From NCBI RefSeq assembly GCF_027580225.2, contig NC_073355.2:16993501-17057500 (forward strand): a stretch of DNA of 64,000 bases, written 5' to 3'. Position numbers and translations under genes: made by a program. This DNA comes from Misgurnus anguillicaudatus. Lineage: Eukaryota > Chordata > Actinopteri > Cypriniformes > Cobitidae. Shown here in pieces: positions 1-12,100 of the stretch (its first letter is position 1; every line of letters starts with the position of its first letter). The notes beneath the pieces were generated by a model. That model was not told the origin of the DNA. It saw only the letters and a list, made by a program, of their open reading frames with translations, and ran no database searches.

Positions 1-142
1 TTTCATGCGTTTTTATGCGCGACATGTGAATGGCTCCTAAAACATGAAAAAATATAAAATATTTATCGCAACTCACATCGTCATCGCAACATTAAACAAT
101 GTCACCGCGCATCGCAACTTTTCCTCACATCGTGCAGCCCTA
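1..142. mobile_element. Right end of a hAT-like element cut by the window edge
   Basis: The sequence ends cacatcgtgcagcccta at 142; its inverse, TAGGGCTGCACGATGTG, is a typical hAT terminus, and 'catcgcaac' repeats precede it. The left half is outside. Confidence 0.6.
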
Positions 143-511
143 GTATGGATGTGTGTATATATGTATAGATTTTCTCTCAATGCAGTTTGATTAAAAAGTG
201 ACAGATAGGAGCAAAATTAGGTAACTTCCCCTTTAAGACCAAAGTCCGGATCAATACACTGTTACAAGTGCGCTTTCTCTTTTAGCTGTACACTTTCTCT
301 TAAGACCTTGTGGTCGTGTTTATGAGGATACTTGTAAAGATGGGAATTTTGACGCATATGTGTATTTAAGGCCAATAAAGCGAGAAAATGCTCACGAGCT
401 TAATAAGCAGCGGTTGCGCGACTTGTGTGCTTCTCACACACAGAAGAGCGCACGCATATAAATGTTTGTGTTTTAATGGCTTAAAATAACTTGTTTTAAA
501 ATTGTGGTACT

Positions 512-1170
512 TACCGTATTTTTCGGACTATAAGTCACACTTTTTTTCATAGTTTGGCTGGTCCTGCGACTTATAGTCAGGTGCGACTTATGTCAAAATT
601 AATTCATACTGACCAACATGAACCAAAAGAAAGCCATCTACAGCCATGAGAGGGCGCTGTATGTTGCTCCTGTAGCCTACCCCTGAAAAAAACTGTTAAC
701 TGGAACATTAACTTAAAGGAACAGTATGTAAGAAATTTATATCAATTAATCATAAAATGTCCCTGATATGTCACTAGACATTAAGAAATAATTTTCATTT
801 CAAATACTTATATCACTGACAGTGGTCTGGCCAGGATATTGTCATTTAAAAAGTGGAGTTGCAGCCCTCAACTGATGTTTATGTTGTCATTTTGTGTATT
901 GGCCACCAGTTGTGTGATTGCAGTACCAGTTTTAGCCACTAGTTTTGTTATTGCAATACCAGTTTTGGCCACAATCCTACATACTGTTCCTTTAAAGACA
1001 ATAGAGAAAGACTTAACAAACAAAATGCCCCCCAAAAGAATAATAATTTTCTAAATGAATGCGACTTATAGTCCAAAGCGACTTGTATATGTTTTTTCCT
1101 CTTCATGACACATTTTTTGATTGATGCGACTTATACTCCAGAGCGACTTATAGTCCGGTAAATACGTGTA
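512..1170. mobile_element. Inverted-repeat element (TACCGTATTTTTCGGACTATA ends) with nested MITE
   Basis: The left end taccgtatttttcggactat and the right end tatagtccggtaaatacgtg are inverses. Both arms carry several copies of 'gcgacttatagtc'. This is a familiar abundant fish repeat. It is split by the TTAA element at 713-995. Confidence 0.8.
713..995. mobile_element. TTAA-bounded MITE inside the 512-1170 element
   Basis: Left TTAAAGGAACAGTATGTAAG, right CATACTGTTCCTTTAA. TTAA at both edges suggests a piggyBac- or Kolobok-type transposase in trans. The 71-codon frame over its right part (839-1054) is repeat-derived. Confidence 0.82.
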
Positions 1171-3000
1171 CAAACATTATTGATGCAACTAGTAATGCTT
1201 TGTTGATATAAAGCAATCTGTCGCACATGTAGATGGTACAGGTGAGTTTAAACAATAATGTGCTAGGGGCTGGGCGGTATATCAAGTTTTGGTAATGTAT
1301 CAGTATTTTTACGGTAACGTAATACAGGATGAGATAATTCCGTCGATATCGGTTTGAGGTGTTTTGACCCTTTTTTGCAACAAAAGCTGTGCCACAAATG
1401 CACACTGAGATCAGTCGTAAGCTTTTAAACCAGCTCACATGGGATACAGATGTATGTTTTCAAACAGAAAGGAAAACCCAGTCTTTGAAATTATTTTCTT
1501 CATACGGTGTTTTAATAAAAAATGATTGTGACATCTAACCAGAGTTTTTGACTTTCATGTAAACTAGTATTCAACTTTGTTATCACAGATAGTTTTCAAA
1601 TCATGATTAGATGCAAATCATTTTGACAGGTACAGTTTAATTACACAAAATGTAATATAATATGTCTTTTATTAACATATATGATATTATATATACAAAT
1701 TATGTAACCAAATAGTGTGTTCGTGACTTTTAAGTGTCTTGTCTTTTTCTTAAAACCAAAATTAAACAGGTTTTCCTCATAGAAGGTTTGCATTAATAAA
1801 AATGAGCTTATAAAATATTTCAAATCAATATTTAATGTTCCTTACCTGACTTATGAGGTAAATAGCCATTTAATAAGCGGGATAATGTTGTTATTGTGAA
1901 ATAAGATTACACTGTCGGGGCATATTTCTGACTGCCTACAATTATCCCTTACTTGTTACACCCCTAGTTTCAAAACAATTTTAACACCCAATATTTTAAT
2001 ATAAAATGTATCTTGCTGCATTTTACAACTGGGTATGTAAAAAGAGGTGATGAGTAAACTGTTACTCACTTAAGGAGGAATCAGTATTTCAAAGCGGCCT
2101 ACCTTTTCTTCATTGCCACATGTTTTCATCATCCGTCTGTCATGGTTAAATTGACCGTCTAGGTTTGAGTAATATGCCTCGGTTGGCTTGTGTATCAGCA
2201 GGGTGAAATCTGTGGAAGGCAATCATAAAATGTTTTCATTAAAACACTTGAAATGTTATAGATGTAGAAATAGGCTCTGCAGTGGATTTCTGCTAAGGCA
2301 GGTAGGAGCTTTGTAAACATGGACGTATTAATACCAGCTGTGAACTGAGACGTGAAGAAAAGATGAGATGCAATCTGCTGTGCTGAAGTCAGGTGAAAAT
2401 CGGTTAAAATCTGTCGAAAAATCTATTTGATGTCCTTGAACAACAAAAGACAATGCCTGCTGTAACCAGATAATCCAGATTGTTGTTTGTTGGTAAATTT
2501 CTTTTGGTAGTGATCTTCACTTTGCTAGAAAAGTTATTAGGGTTATAGCATAATATAGTAAAAATGTACTGGTTAGATTATAAGGGCAGAGCATTGTGAA
2601 TTTAATAAAGCACATGTTCTTGCACGAGAACACGGTGGTGTTATCTGTGTGGTATGCTGTTGTTTGTCTGCATTAAATAATTGCAGGATAATTGATTTTT
2701 TTCTGAAAGTGTGATTGTTTGCATGTTGCCCACGCCCAGCCTAAAGCGCATTTTGGAAATGCTTGTGGTTAATTAGATGATTAAGTTGTTGGCCATCATT
2801 AATGCCAGATATGTTCGTGGTTACATGCCAAGTACTTTGCTTCATTTTAGCAATGAGCAGTTATAAAGCAGGTAGGGCAGAGAACAATACATTATTTAAC
2901 TTGATACTTTCTTTACGACATATTAAAGACATTGGTCATAATTGCTTAGTTTTCATTATTGAGTCTAACAGGTATCTCTTCTCTCATTTGTCATCAACAG
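1171..3000 (+). other. axin1 upstream intron, mostly unremarkable
   Basis: Probable intron before the first exon in the window. 1264-1360 holds a short repeat-like stretch beginning taggggctgggcggtatatc; the rest to 3000 shows neither genes nor repeats I can name. Confidence 0.65.
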
Positions 3001-3141
3001 GCATGCGTCATGGAGGGAGCCCGTCAATCCTTACTACGTGAACACCGGCTACGCCATGGCTCCCGCCACCAGCGCCAACGACAGCGAGCAGCAGAGCATG
3101 TCCAGCGACGCAGACACCCTCTCCCTGACCGACAGCAGCGT
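3001..3141 (+). CDS. axin1: axin1 exon (first in window): conserved [10 protein letters not shown] segment
   Basis: The acceptor is tcatcaacag ending at 3000; the frame starts at 3002 and reads [18 protein letters not shown], then [19 protein letters not shown]. This is the highly conserved stretch just after the RGS domain in Axin-1. The exon ends GT|gtacgt at 3141, so the last valine codon is split 2+1; reading through would give VYV and then intron. The longer open frames over this spot (2802-3041, 2959-3159, 3038-3517) come from intron sequence or wrong phase. Confidence 0.95.
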
Positions 3142-6100
3142 GTACGTACACATCTTTAAAACGCACACAAATTCATCCAAGTCGGCTGAACCTTCCAATC
3201 TTAGAGCTTACAGCGATTCAATTTCACTATGTTGTCCCCGAGTCAAATTGGCAGGATTTTCCTACCCCCAAAAAACGCCTCGCAACCAGGTCTGCAAAAG
3301 CTTAGATATTTCCGCGCAGACAAAGCTTGATATTACTTCGCGTTTTAAGCCAAGGCTGGCAGCCCTGGTCTCAGAACAGTGTCTGTTGCATGCAGAATTA
3401 GTGGTGTTCCCCCCAGCCCTGCTCTGGGAACAGACACAAATCTGCTCTTCTCTGAGGAGGACCATCTGCTCATTATCCACACCAATGAAAGCTTTTAAAT
3501 GTCATTACTTATGCTAATTATAGAGCTTCAAATTGGGAGGTATGAAGCACTGCGAGCTGTAATTTGAAGGCATTGAGTTGTTTCCCTTTAAATTAACTTT
3601 CCCTGAAAACAAAGGGAACGGCCTTTACATTATAGCGTAGACTTGCAGGTTATCGAAAGAACAGGAAACGAAAGATCGAAAACAAACAAGAACTTATGAG
3701 TGTTTTGCCCTTAGGTGTAATCAAATTTGTCCACTCATTTCACGGGAAGTATTTCGGTCAGATCCAATTATTTAAAATGATTGCTTTCAAACGACACGAA
3801 AGGACGTGGTCCGCTGGAGACGTTACGTAGATACGCAGCGGTCGGTTTTCTTTTAGTACTCATTTACGCAAGCGGTGATAAATATATTTTTATACCGGCT
3901 AGCCCTCATTCGCTTTTAGGCTGTTATTTAGCAGAAGAGTACGTTTTCTTCTTCTTCCAAAGGAAGCGAGTTCCTTTTTTAAAGTGTTTTGGGAGGATTT
4001 GCTTGACTGGAGAACAGCAGGAAGAGTTTGAGGTGGCGAGGCAGCGACAGGGAGTATGCTGTGTGCGGAGATGGCACGACTGATCCGCGTCATGAAAAAA
4101 CACATTAAAGGCACAAACATGTGTCTGAAGTGGGCTGGATTAGAGGCCATTATCAGCTGTTTGCCAGGCAGAGATGCAGGGGGGTCCGCAGCAGGACCCC
4201 GGGGGGATTAAAGGCTCCCTGTTTGTGTGTCAGTGAAGGACCCCGAGCGCTCTCCGCTCTGAAGTTGTTGCCGCTGCTGCCCTGGGGATTCAGTAGGATG
4301 TTGCTTCTACTAAATTCGACAATGTTAATGGCTCCAGTCGATTTTTGCAGTCTAAGTGTGTTCAGTTAGATGAACCAAATAGTCATTTTCATGCACATAT
4401 TTATTGGTATGAGTAGGTCTGTCACAATGATTAAATAATCGTCTCATCGCAATTGATTGACCTCATCGCAATGATTTCAGATCACCTCGATGATTGCACA
4501 TCTCTCTAAAAACACAAGGGGGAGCTGTAGCGCCTGTATAATCGATACCATATCAGATTACTTTTAAAAATGTGTATAAATATTTACTGCCAGGTAAACC
4601 TTGCAAAAGATTTCATTTAAATAATCACAACAATCTGTGAAAATTATTTTATAAACAAAAAATGTATGAGAATAATGTGTCAAAGCAATAAACAGGCAAT
4701 TAATCATCATAATCGTCACAATTTATTAAACAATTAACCGTCAGCCAAATTTTATCATCGTGACAGCTCTAGGTATGAGGCAAAAGCACCATTTTTGTTC
4801 CATGCAGATCAAACGTTATGTAAAATTTGTCATTGAATCCTTGACGTTGTTCATTACAAATTTGGCATAGGAGTTAAGTTTTGTGTTTGCAGTAGTGGTC
4901 CTATGGTGAAGCTAGACAAGGTTTATATGTACTTTTGTTGGGAATTAAAATCCTTTTATGTTCTCCTCATCAGAGACGGAATCCCACCGTACAGATACCG
5001 CAAACCCCACCGACGCGAGATACACGAAAGTGCCAAAGTTAACGGGCGAGTGCCACTACCTCATATTCCTGTAAGTATGCTTTGGATTTCCACATCACCT
5101 TATTGACTCTACAACACTTTTTCTCGCTTTACCTTTTCTTTCCATCCTCCCTCCTTCCCACCCCCCATTTTATTCTATTCTCTGTATCTTGTCTCCATCC
5201 ATCATCTTATGGTCTTTCCTAGCCGTTCTCGCTCTCTCTTTTCTTCCCTATGCCTTGTCTCTCCCATCGGCCCTAAAATGAATGTGCATTCTTAAGATGC
5301 ACAGCGGTGGCTGGGGAGCTTTGATCATGTGCCGGCGAATAGCTGATGGAGAGTGAAAGAGCGCGAGTGTGCTGTCTAAAGCGTTCCTGATGCTCTCGTC
5401 AGCTCTGCCTGCTCTGCCCCAGCAGATGTGATGCCTCCCCTCTGATGGTTCGGCTTTCCCACTGCACCAGCTCCGGCATAATTGGAGCCTCTGAGAAAGA
5501 GCCCAATTTAACAGAGCAAACATACACTTCCCCTCACCGGGGCCTTTCACTCAACCTATAGAGACTGAAAGATTCGGAGGCGACGACGCTTCAACTCGCG
5601 CGCGTGTGTGATGTACAGGAACCGATGTGCTGTTTTTTCATATGTGTACCTAAAGCTGGCTCCCGGATGTCGAGTCACAAATGTACAAACTTTTCTAACT
5701 TAAACTGGCCTTTAAAAGGAATAGTAGACCCCAAAGTCTATATTTTGTAATGTCCTAAAAGTTTATAGTTTAATATATGTAGATAACGTAATTGGCTAAT
5801 TGTTTAAATTGTGATGCCAAGTTGGAAACTTGAGGAATTAATGGAAATTATTTGTATTACTCTGTATTACAAACAATCATTAGCTTCCTTGACATCTAAC
5901 TCGTCTTCATTTGTGTGCCACAATTCCCATTTTATTTTCGTGTCATTTTTATGGAAAGCTTCCAAACTTCTGGGAATTTCGCAATCCTATTTTTGCATTC
6001 AGTTTATTAGCGGCACTTCAGATCTGTTTTACTGATGCCCAGTAATAACTGTGAGTGACACTTGCATTGCCGAAACATTGGCGCAAAACACAATAGATAT

Positions 6101-9100
6101 TTTTATTTTTATAACAGGGTTCCCACGGGTCCTAGAAATCCTTGAAAGTTTGTGAATCTGGGGGAAAATTCAAGTTTTTGAAAATATAAATACATAGATA
6201 CAGGTCATTGAAAGTGCTTGAATCTATTTTTAAGTTTTTTGTTCTGGAAAAAAATCCACATTCCTTGTGTAGTGTAGGATAATATCATAAAATTCTAGAC
6301 TTTTTAAGCACATGTGCTAAACTGTTCACTTTAAATGCTTATATCTTCTGTATGCGAATGTTGATTCATACCAAAGTGCTTTTTTGCATAGTTGCGTTTG
6401 ACACATTAAAACGTCTCGGGTTACGTATGTAACTGTTGTTCCCTGAGAAGGGAACGAGACGCTGCGTCTCCCTTGCCATACTTCCTGCGTCCCTGTAACG
6501 CCATCTTTGGCAATATTCAGATAGGGATATACTTCCTGGCTCCCGCGTCACACGGTCTTTGTCATTAAGCCTCACCATTGGTTGAATTTGATATACACAT
6601 TCAGACGCACTTACCCTTGGAGGCGTCACCGCAGTGACGCAGCGCGAGTTCCCTTCGAAAGAGAACTGTAACAATGTATCTTTATAGGTAACACAATGTA
6701 ACCTTGCTCTCACTTGAAATGTGTCCCCACATTTAGCCCTTGAATTTGAGGGTATTGGACCTGGAAAGTCCTTGACAGGTCCTTGAATTTAAAGTTAACT
6801 AAGGTTTGGGAACCCTGTAGATATATATTTAGAAGTCTAAAAATAATTTTATTTGTTTTAAAACTATAGCAGGGCTGCTATAGTTTAAGTAATTAATTGT
6901 TTTGGAAGGATTTGATGTAAACACTTTAGTACAACTTACACAAGGCTTACATTATGATTTATTTTAACTACTAGTACAGCACCCATGTGCGTCAAAAATT
7001 ACGAGCAGCTCGCCAAGCGCTTTCAATGCTTTGTCACATTAAGCTGCTTTTCACCAAATTTCGATCTAATCAAATTCACTGTAAAATGGGACCACGCCCA
7101 ATGTTGTTACTTGCACAGTTGTGCTGTACCATTCACAATTTAATTTATTTTCATTAATTTTTTTTGTCGTGAGTAGTGCCGTGCTTAAGGATCTTGACCT
7201 CTTCGGTATTGCAATTCGCCCGCTCCCGAGTTCACAAAAACTGCTCTACTGTTCGCGAGACGTCACAATACAGGAAAATTGCAGCTTTAACCCCCTTTTG
7301 CTCGAGCTGTCTTAAGTTTAAAGAGGGTCTCTTAAATTCTGCAAGCTTGGTCTTCAGCAGGGAGGCAGCGTTAGTAACCAAAACGCCTTGTCAAGTCTTG
7401 ACAGATTCTGCAGTTCCACTGGGCATGTAACCATGTGGGCTGTGGAGGAGACTGATGAATCTTAAGCAAACAGAAGGGCAGAACAAAGAGAACTGAAACA
7501 GACTTTAGATCAGATTTGGCCCTGTAATCAAAATTTTAACAGCTCCTGTAAGGTTTTATTGGACCCTATCCAGGCAAAGAAAGACTGAGGAGGAAAGACA
7601 GAGGAGGAAAAGACTCTTGAAGAAATACAGTTGCAGTGACTGTATTTCTTCATGAGTCTTTTCCTTCTACGTCTTTCTTTATTCTCTGTCCAGACTTCTG
7701 GAATAATACATTCCATGGAATTTTGTTGTTTTGAGTCCCTTTTTTAGCAGTAAATTGTACAGTAAAGTAATATGTGAACCTAAAGTCGTATTTGTGATTG
7801 ACTATTTTCTACAAAAAATCATCCTGCTTGATGTGAAAATATAACATTGATATCTTTATTATTGACTGAGTAAGGCCATGCCCATGACTGATTTTCCTAA
7901 TTTTAAAATCTATTTCTCTGTTTAGCCACTATTAATGCATTTCTGCTTTTCCTATAGTATTGTACTCCACTATGTGTTTATTGTTAAGCTTCTCTCTTGG
8001 TGTACCTGCAATAAGCACGTGCAGTTGGTTTGTAAGAGAACTGCATTAAATGAGAATGGTGACCTTGAGCGCTGACTGGCATTCTCCTCGTATCTGTCAG
8101 CGCACAAACCGGATTCCAAAGGATATTCACGTGGACCCGGAGAAGTTCGCAGCGGAGCTGATCAGCCGGCTGGAGGGGGTGCTGAGGGAACGCGAGGCGC
8201 AAGAGAAACTGGAGGAGAGACTCAAGAGAGTTCGACTGGTGAGTGCCTTCAACCTGCTAGAGATATATTCCTCATTACTGGTGATAAGTAAAAAAAGCCG
8301 TCCGTTAGCTAATTCTAATAAATTTCATTTCACCTACTCTTTAAAAGTGCAGCAAATCCCATGTAATCCATATACTGTACTTTTTATAGTATATAGTACT
8401 ATAGTTTTTCTGTTTCGCTCGATCTGCTGTCCCTGCGTGTGCTTCTGTAAATTACAAAGCCCCTTTAATTTTGATTCGTGTTAAATACTGAGCCCTGAGA
8501 CAGCTCTCTTTATGAGCGGGCCGGTCGGATGCCTCCTAAAGACTTCATCAAGGGGACTCTGGCTCATTTCTTCAGTGTCAGGTGAATCAGGAGCTACTTG
8601 CTAGTCTGCCTCGGTGTAATGACTTTGTTTGAAGTCAGTCGGGGCGTGAAGAAATGCTTACACATATCGCAAATGGGAATCTTTTTCCAGACTCAAAGCC
8701 AGGTGTTAAATCTCACCAGAGATTATTTATGTAGTCTGGCCTCTTATAAGAGGAACTGTGTCACGGAACAGTGACTTTCGGTTATTAAGAGCCTGAAGAA
8801 GGAATGTCATTGTCTTTTTAATTGATATTCTCACCGGTCTCACACGTGGAGATTAGCTCTCTGTTCTGTGAACTTCTTGAAGATGAGAAGACTTCTTTAT
8901 ATCCAATGTGGCTTTAACATTGGATAGTATGGCTCGATACTGCTCATTTTTGGGGGGTTTTCAAAAAAAAAAATTATTGCAGTACCTAGTACCAAAAAAA
9001 AATTTTTTAGTACCACCTCGATTAAGGAACCAAAAAAATTTGAAAACGGATGTAGCGATTGTCTTATCTTCCCCATGCTGATGTATATCTGAGTGAAACT

Positions 9101-12100
9101 GCTTCTGGAATGATATAAAGATAGGGCTGGACTTGAATTTATCCATTGAGGACTGATTGGATCCTTTGAAGTTGGGTCATGTTGCTATTTGCTAATCGCT
9201 GCAATATTTTTCTGGACACGGCCCAGTTGCCATATCATATGACCGGAAGTAAAGAGGGATCGTTTTGAGGAGATTTGAGTTTTTGGTTAAAAATGAGGGC
9301 ACATGAATAAAAAAAAAAAGTAGCTCACAGATAAGTTATTGGAGAAAAATACCACAATATTCCAAGATTACTTTTCACTGATTATTCTGCACAGAATACG
9401 AACAGATGAATGCATTTTGATGGCATTTTACATGTTCATAAGCTGAAACAAAGTTTTAAAAGTCACTCATTATCATCATCACTCATCAAAATTTTACTTA
9501 TTATTATTATTATTATTATTGCTATTAACATTATTATTATTGTTATTATTATTATGGCACAGTTAACATCAGATTTAGATAAGCATCAAAGTTTCCACTT
9601 CTAGAGGTCGAATCGCCCACAAAGGGCAATCATAAATTGGCTGTTTTGCGCATTGCGGCTGTGTTCCGTTTATCACCTCCTCCTCTGTTTTTTGGCACGA
9701 TCGGTGTCAAAGATCTGCGTCCAGAGAGCTGACCCACACAGCTGTTTAGTACAAATAAAAATGTGCATGTTGCCAAATCCTCAAATCTTTTTGGGCTTTA
9801 CTACCTGGAGAGATATTTAAAGCATTGCACATACTATTACCTGCTGTGTCCTGAGCATTTGATTACTTTTTCTCCATAATGGAAATAAGAGAAGGAAATG
9901 AAAATGTTAATTTGATATGAATTCTCAAAACTTGCAAAACATAGTTGCGTTGTTTACATAAAAAAAATCAAAATGTCATGAACTGACTAGAGGTCGACCA
10001 ATATGGATTTTTTTAGTGCCGATACCGATTTTTGTTTCATCAGCCTTAGCCGATGACCGATACAGGCTAACAATTTTCTTGAGCCGATATTTGGAGCCGA
10101 TACTGCTTTTGCTCACTGAATTTAAATCATAAAAATGACACGATGATGCCAAATGTTACAAGTCTCAATTTAAAAAAGTAACATTTATTGAACTTTAAAA
10201 ACTATATTTAACAAATGAAAAAAACAGGTGAGGGTGCTATGGAACCATGAACTGCACTCTCCACAGTGACGAGGAACTATCTGCAAAGGATTTTGATTTC
10301 TAGCACTTTACTAATACAAATATATATAGAGAGATGAGAAATAAAACCCGCTTTATCCAGCTATGATCAACTGTTAGGCCGAGCTTTCGATGTTGTCATG
10401 GAAAGGTTGGTTGTTTTTAGTCACATGACCTGCAATCGCTTGCGGCTTCCAGCGCTCTGTGTGTAAATAATGCCGGAAAAAAATCGGCTAACACAGCAGA
10501 CACATAAAACTCACAAAAATCGGATATATCACTAGAACTGACAACTGGACTAGTAAACTTGAGCACTATATAATGTAACATGGTAGCTGAAGAGGTACCC
10601 CTACTGAAAAATCCAGCTAAGAACTGCTTAAGCTGGTTTAAGGTGGCAGTAGCTGGTTTAAGCTGGTTCTCTCAGCCTGACCAGCTAAGTCCCACTAGAC
10701 CAGCTTAAAAAGTGACAAAAACACAGCTGGACCAGCTTGCTACACCAGCTAAAACAAAGCAGGGAGACAAGCTTATGCTGGTCTTTAGCTGGATTTTTCT
10801 GTAGGGGCGTGACCCTGCCTTTGAAAACCTAGCTTTTTAAAAAATAATATTTTCTACTTAAAATCATCCTGTAGACGGTTTCATCGGACGCACGTGATAC
10901 ACGTCTGGATCCGAACCTTACTTCCGGTTTTATTTTTTTAATGGTCTGACTAGTTGCTAAACCGATCTCTTGAACAAATTCCTCGTCGAAAATAACAAAT
11001 GTTTTGGTTTCCTAGGTGTAATCTATGTGTTGTTTTTTTGCTTGTTATATAAATAAACTACGTTTAAAGTACTTTGTTGTTATTTATTTTTAGCGGAGTT
11101 TACCGGAAGTTACGTGCGGACCGCGACAGCAGCTTGTTTATGTTGTTACTGCTGAAACGGTCTATATAATGTAAAGAACACTCTTAAAGGGATAGTTCAC
11201 CCAAAAATGCAAATTCTGTCATTTACTCACTTTCATGTTGTTACAAACCTGTATACGTTTATTTGTTTTGATGAACACATTATTTTTGAAGATATTTTGA
11301 AGTTTGTGAGCCCCATTCCCTTCCAAAGTAGTCTTTTTCCTACTATGGAAGTGAATGGGGCTCACGATCAGTTTGGTTTCGAACATTCCTCAAAATATCT
11401 TTCTTTGTGTTCATCAAAAAAAACAACAACATGAGAGTGAGTAAATGATGACAGAATTTTCATTTTTGGGTGAACTATCCCTATAAAGGGGAAACACAAA
11501 TCAGACTCTTTAATCAGAGGATGAAATGCAGGGTGGAAAATGGTCATAAATTACTTAAATGTGTATGTTTTTCGGCAAAAAACTTAGGTAATACGTGCCT
11601 CAGAGAATATAATACAATAATAAAACAAAATTTAGATTTGAAGTCAGAATTTATTTTCATTGACAAAACCTGCTTCGGATTTCATTGTCTAAAGCGAATT
11701 ATGTAGAATGTGAATTGCATGCATTGAAGTCACAAGATGCAGTCCAGATTTGTGAAAATAAATGATGTGCTGCTTGCTAGTGAATGCAAAATATCTGGAA
11801 TCCTAAAAAAGAAAACATCCTGTTTTCATTGATGTTAAAGGGAATTTCATGGTTATGTTTTGAGACATGGATCTGTTTCAAGTCATTGTCTCTTTTGAAT
11901 GTGGCCATAACAAAGGCATTTCAATAAAGTGTAATCTTGTCAAGCCTGTGGAAGGAGGACATCTGCTGGTTTAAATCTGTTACTGCACTGTTGTTTCCCA
12001 AGCCCATTTTTGTGTCTGTCAGATTCCTTATGGCATTCCCATCATATTTTTAACAGTCACTTTTGTTTATTTGTTAATGTTTTATATTCAGTTCAAACTT

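Noticed and set aside
3038..3517. 159-codon frame at the first axin1 exon
   Set aside because: Only the first third is exon; a gtacgt donor at 3142 and the in-phase join to 4974 show that the rest is intron.
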